From Luteitalea pratensis (GTDB lineage: Bacteria; Acidobacteriota; Vicinamibacteria; Vicinamibacterales; Vicinamibacteraceae): a stretch of 64,000 nucleotides of DNA. How positions within the stretch are numbered: position 1 is the first letter of the stretch; each line of letters starts with the position of its first letter. Shown piece by piece: positions 62,925-64,000 of the stretch. The stretch is from assembly GCF_001618865.1 (NCBI RefSeq), contig NZ_CP015136.1, positions 5,243,001 to 5,307,000 of the forward strand, written 5' to 3'. Under the pieces are notes generated by a model. The model saw only the letters and a list, made by a program, of their open reading frames with translations, was not told the origin of the DNA and searched no databases. Both the position numbers and the translations under genes were made by a program.

Positions 62925-64000
62925 TCAGCCTTCCGTCTTCACCACCACGCGGTGGCGGTGGCTGGAGTGGTCCGTGGACGCATGCGTGTCCAGGCCGTGC
63001 CCATCGTCGCCGCCAACGCGCCAGTGGGCACGCACGTCCTCGGGATGCAGGCGCGCGAACTCCTGCATCAGCTCGCGGCCGCGGGCGTCGATCACCGGCG
63101 GCAGCACGAGTTGCACGTCGAGCACGAGATCCCCGCGTGAGCCCGTGCGTGGCGACGGCACGCCGCGCTCGCGCAGGCGCAGGCGCTGACCCGACTGGAT
63201 GCCTGGCGGCACGCGCACCGACACGGGGCCATCAGCGGTCGGCACGACCACCCGCGCCCCGAGCACGGCCTCGTGCACGGCAACGGGCAGGACCATGTGC
63301 AGGTCGTTGCCCTGGCGCGTGACCCTCGCGTCCGGAGCGATGCGGATGCGGACATGCAAGTCGCCCGCAGGGCCGCCGCGGGCGCCCGCATGACCCTCAC
63401 CAGGCTGCACGAGCTGATCGCCGTCGGCCAGCCCTGGTGGCACGGTGATCCCCACGGTTTCCGTGGTGTCGTGCTGTCCCTGCCCGTGGCAGCCATGACA
63501 TGGCCGCTGGACAATCACGCCAGCGCCGCGGCAGGCGTCGCATGGCCGCACGAACACCATGTGCCCGCGCCCCAGCCGCTGCTGCCCGGCGCCACCGCAC
63601 GTGCGGCAGGGCGCCGGCGGCGCGTCGAGGACCCCAAGGCCTCCGCACAACCGGCACGCGACCCGTCGCTGCACGTCCACCCGGCGCGTCGCGCCGTGCA
63701 GGACGTCGGCGAGCGTGAGCGTGATGTCGGTGTGGAGGTCGGCACTGCGGGCGGCGCCTGACGCGCCGCCGGCCGCCTGGCGGAAGACGTCGACGAAGAG
63801 GTCGCCGAACGTCGAGGCCTCGGCGCCCTGCACCATGAGCGAGAAATCGAAGCCGGCAAACGCCGGCGGTGTCGCCGGCGCCGGTGGCACGACGACACCC
63901 GTGGCGTCATAGGCCCGCCGTCGGACGGGGTCCACCAGTGTGTCGAACGCCTCGGTGATGGCGCCGTAGCGCCGCGCGGCCTCCGCGTTGCCGGGATTCA
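62925..64000 (-). CDS. dnaJ: Chaperone DnaJ (partial, N-terminus outside window)
   Basis: The frame is open to the window edge; about 358 residues visible. The first part is the end of the J domain (NPGNAEAARRYGAITEAFDTL, VDPVRRRAYD). Then four CxxCxGxG zinc repeats (CRLCGGLG, CRTCGGAG, CDACRGAG, CHGCHGQG) and the C-terminal substrate domain (VTRQGNDLHMVLPVAVHEAVLGARV, VPPGIQSGQRLRLRERGVPS). The G/F segment is short and rich in Pro/Ala. The tail is histidine-rich (HASTDHSSHRHRVVV). Co-chaperone of DnaK; directly upstream of hspR. Confidence 0.93.
   Translation of the reverse strand, partial: NPGNAEAARRYGAITEAFDTLVDPVRRRAYDATGVVVPPAPATPPAFAGFDFSLMVQGAEASTFGDLFVDVFRQAAGGASGAARSADLHTDITLTLADVLHGATRRVDVQRRVACRLCGGLGVLDAPPAPCRTCGGAGQQRLGRGHMVFVRPCDACRGAGVIVQRPCHGCHGQGQHDTTETVGITVPPGLADGDQLVQPGEGHAGARGGPAGDLHVRIRIAPDARVTRQGNDLHMVLPVAVHEAVLGARVVVPTADGPVSVRVPPGIQSGQRLRLRERGVPSPRTGSRGDLVLDVQLVLPPVIDARGRELMQEFARLHPEDVRAHWRVGGDDGHGLDTHASTDHSSHRHRVVVKTEG

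Overview
The window is a GC-rich chromosomal segment of a Gram-negative bacterium, most likely an acidobacterium of the Vicinamibacteria type. The points behind that assignment are a duplicated-type FtsX permease with its own PadR regulator (the 'acidobacterial duplicated orphan permease' arrangement), menaquinone synthesis by the futalosine route, LPS and outer-membrane assembly genes (lptE, lpxI, lpxA, bamA, skp/ompH, lol), and FG-GAP and glycoside hydrolase family 2 secreted proteins. The taxonomic call is inference from gene content; no rRNA or tRNA gene is visible. No phage, insertion sequence, integrase, CRISPR array or toxin-antitoxin pair was recognised.

Almost every gene is on the minus strand and many pairs overlap by ATGA or GTGA, so read the operons from high to low coordinates. 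64000-60430: dnaJ (cut by the window edge), an hspR-like MerR regulator, a DnaC-like helicase loader and hemW. 60350-58723: three tandem secreted paralogues of unknown function. 57989-53145: acyl-CoA dehydrogenase, meaB, MTA phosphorylase, an adenosine-kinase-like PfkB protein and a DUF2085 protein. 52949-48542: small membrane proteins, vanZ, enoyl-CoA hydratase, ribH, nusB, lysS. 48010-43360: lolC/E, lolD, clpC. 43079-36394: envelope biogenesis (bamA, ompH, a fabZ-lpxA fusion, lpxI, a Gfo/Idh oxidoreductase). 36397-33386 and 30038-26408: two menaquinone blocks (an MqnE-like protein without cluster cysteines, mqnA, mqnC; then an amidohydrolase likely to be aminofutalosine deaminase, a UbiA prenyltransferase, ubiX, menG), separated by the PadR/ADOP module. 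26363-21784: tonB, miaA, hfq, deoB, dgt. 21633-16481: a DUF177 protein, rpmF and the fatty-acid block plsX-fabD-fabG-acpP-fabF. 16278-11914: etfB, etfA, a membrane Fe-S menaquinone reductase and a DUF374 acyltransferase. 11795-9079: a deacetylase, a small membrane protein, and a PadR/membrane-protein pair. 8713-5861: a seven-bladed FG-GAP protein. 3787-1: leuS-lptE-holA. The only plus-strand genes are the family 2 glycosidase (3962), a four-helix bundle protein (48081) and a small beta-barrel protein (58131).

The least ordinary feature lies between the genes. About twenty gene gaps are filled with short degenerate arrays built from several unrelated words (GGGAATC, GGGTACC, GCGTTCA, CAGGCTA, CAGGTCT, GGACGGA, TTTGACC), nearly all with a 7-bp period. 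In at least five genes the stop codon lies inside such an array, and in nusB an array runs into the coding sequence. Next to the GGGAATC/GGGTACC arrays sit hairpins that mostly start with GTAG and whose arms differ between copies with compensating changes. That is the layout of REP elements mobilised by RAYT (TnpA-REP) transposases. This repeat system, the cluster-less MqnE homologue and the triplicated secreted family are the best candidates for something undescribed.
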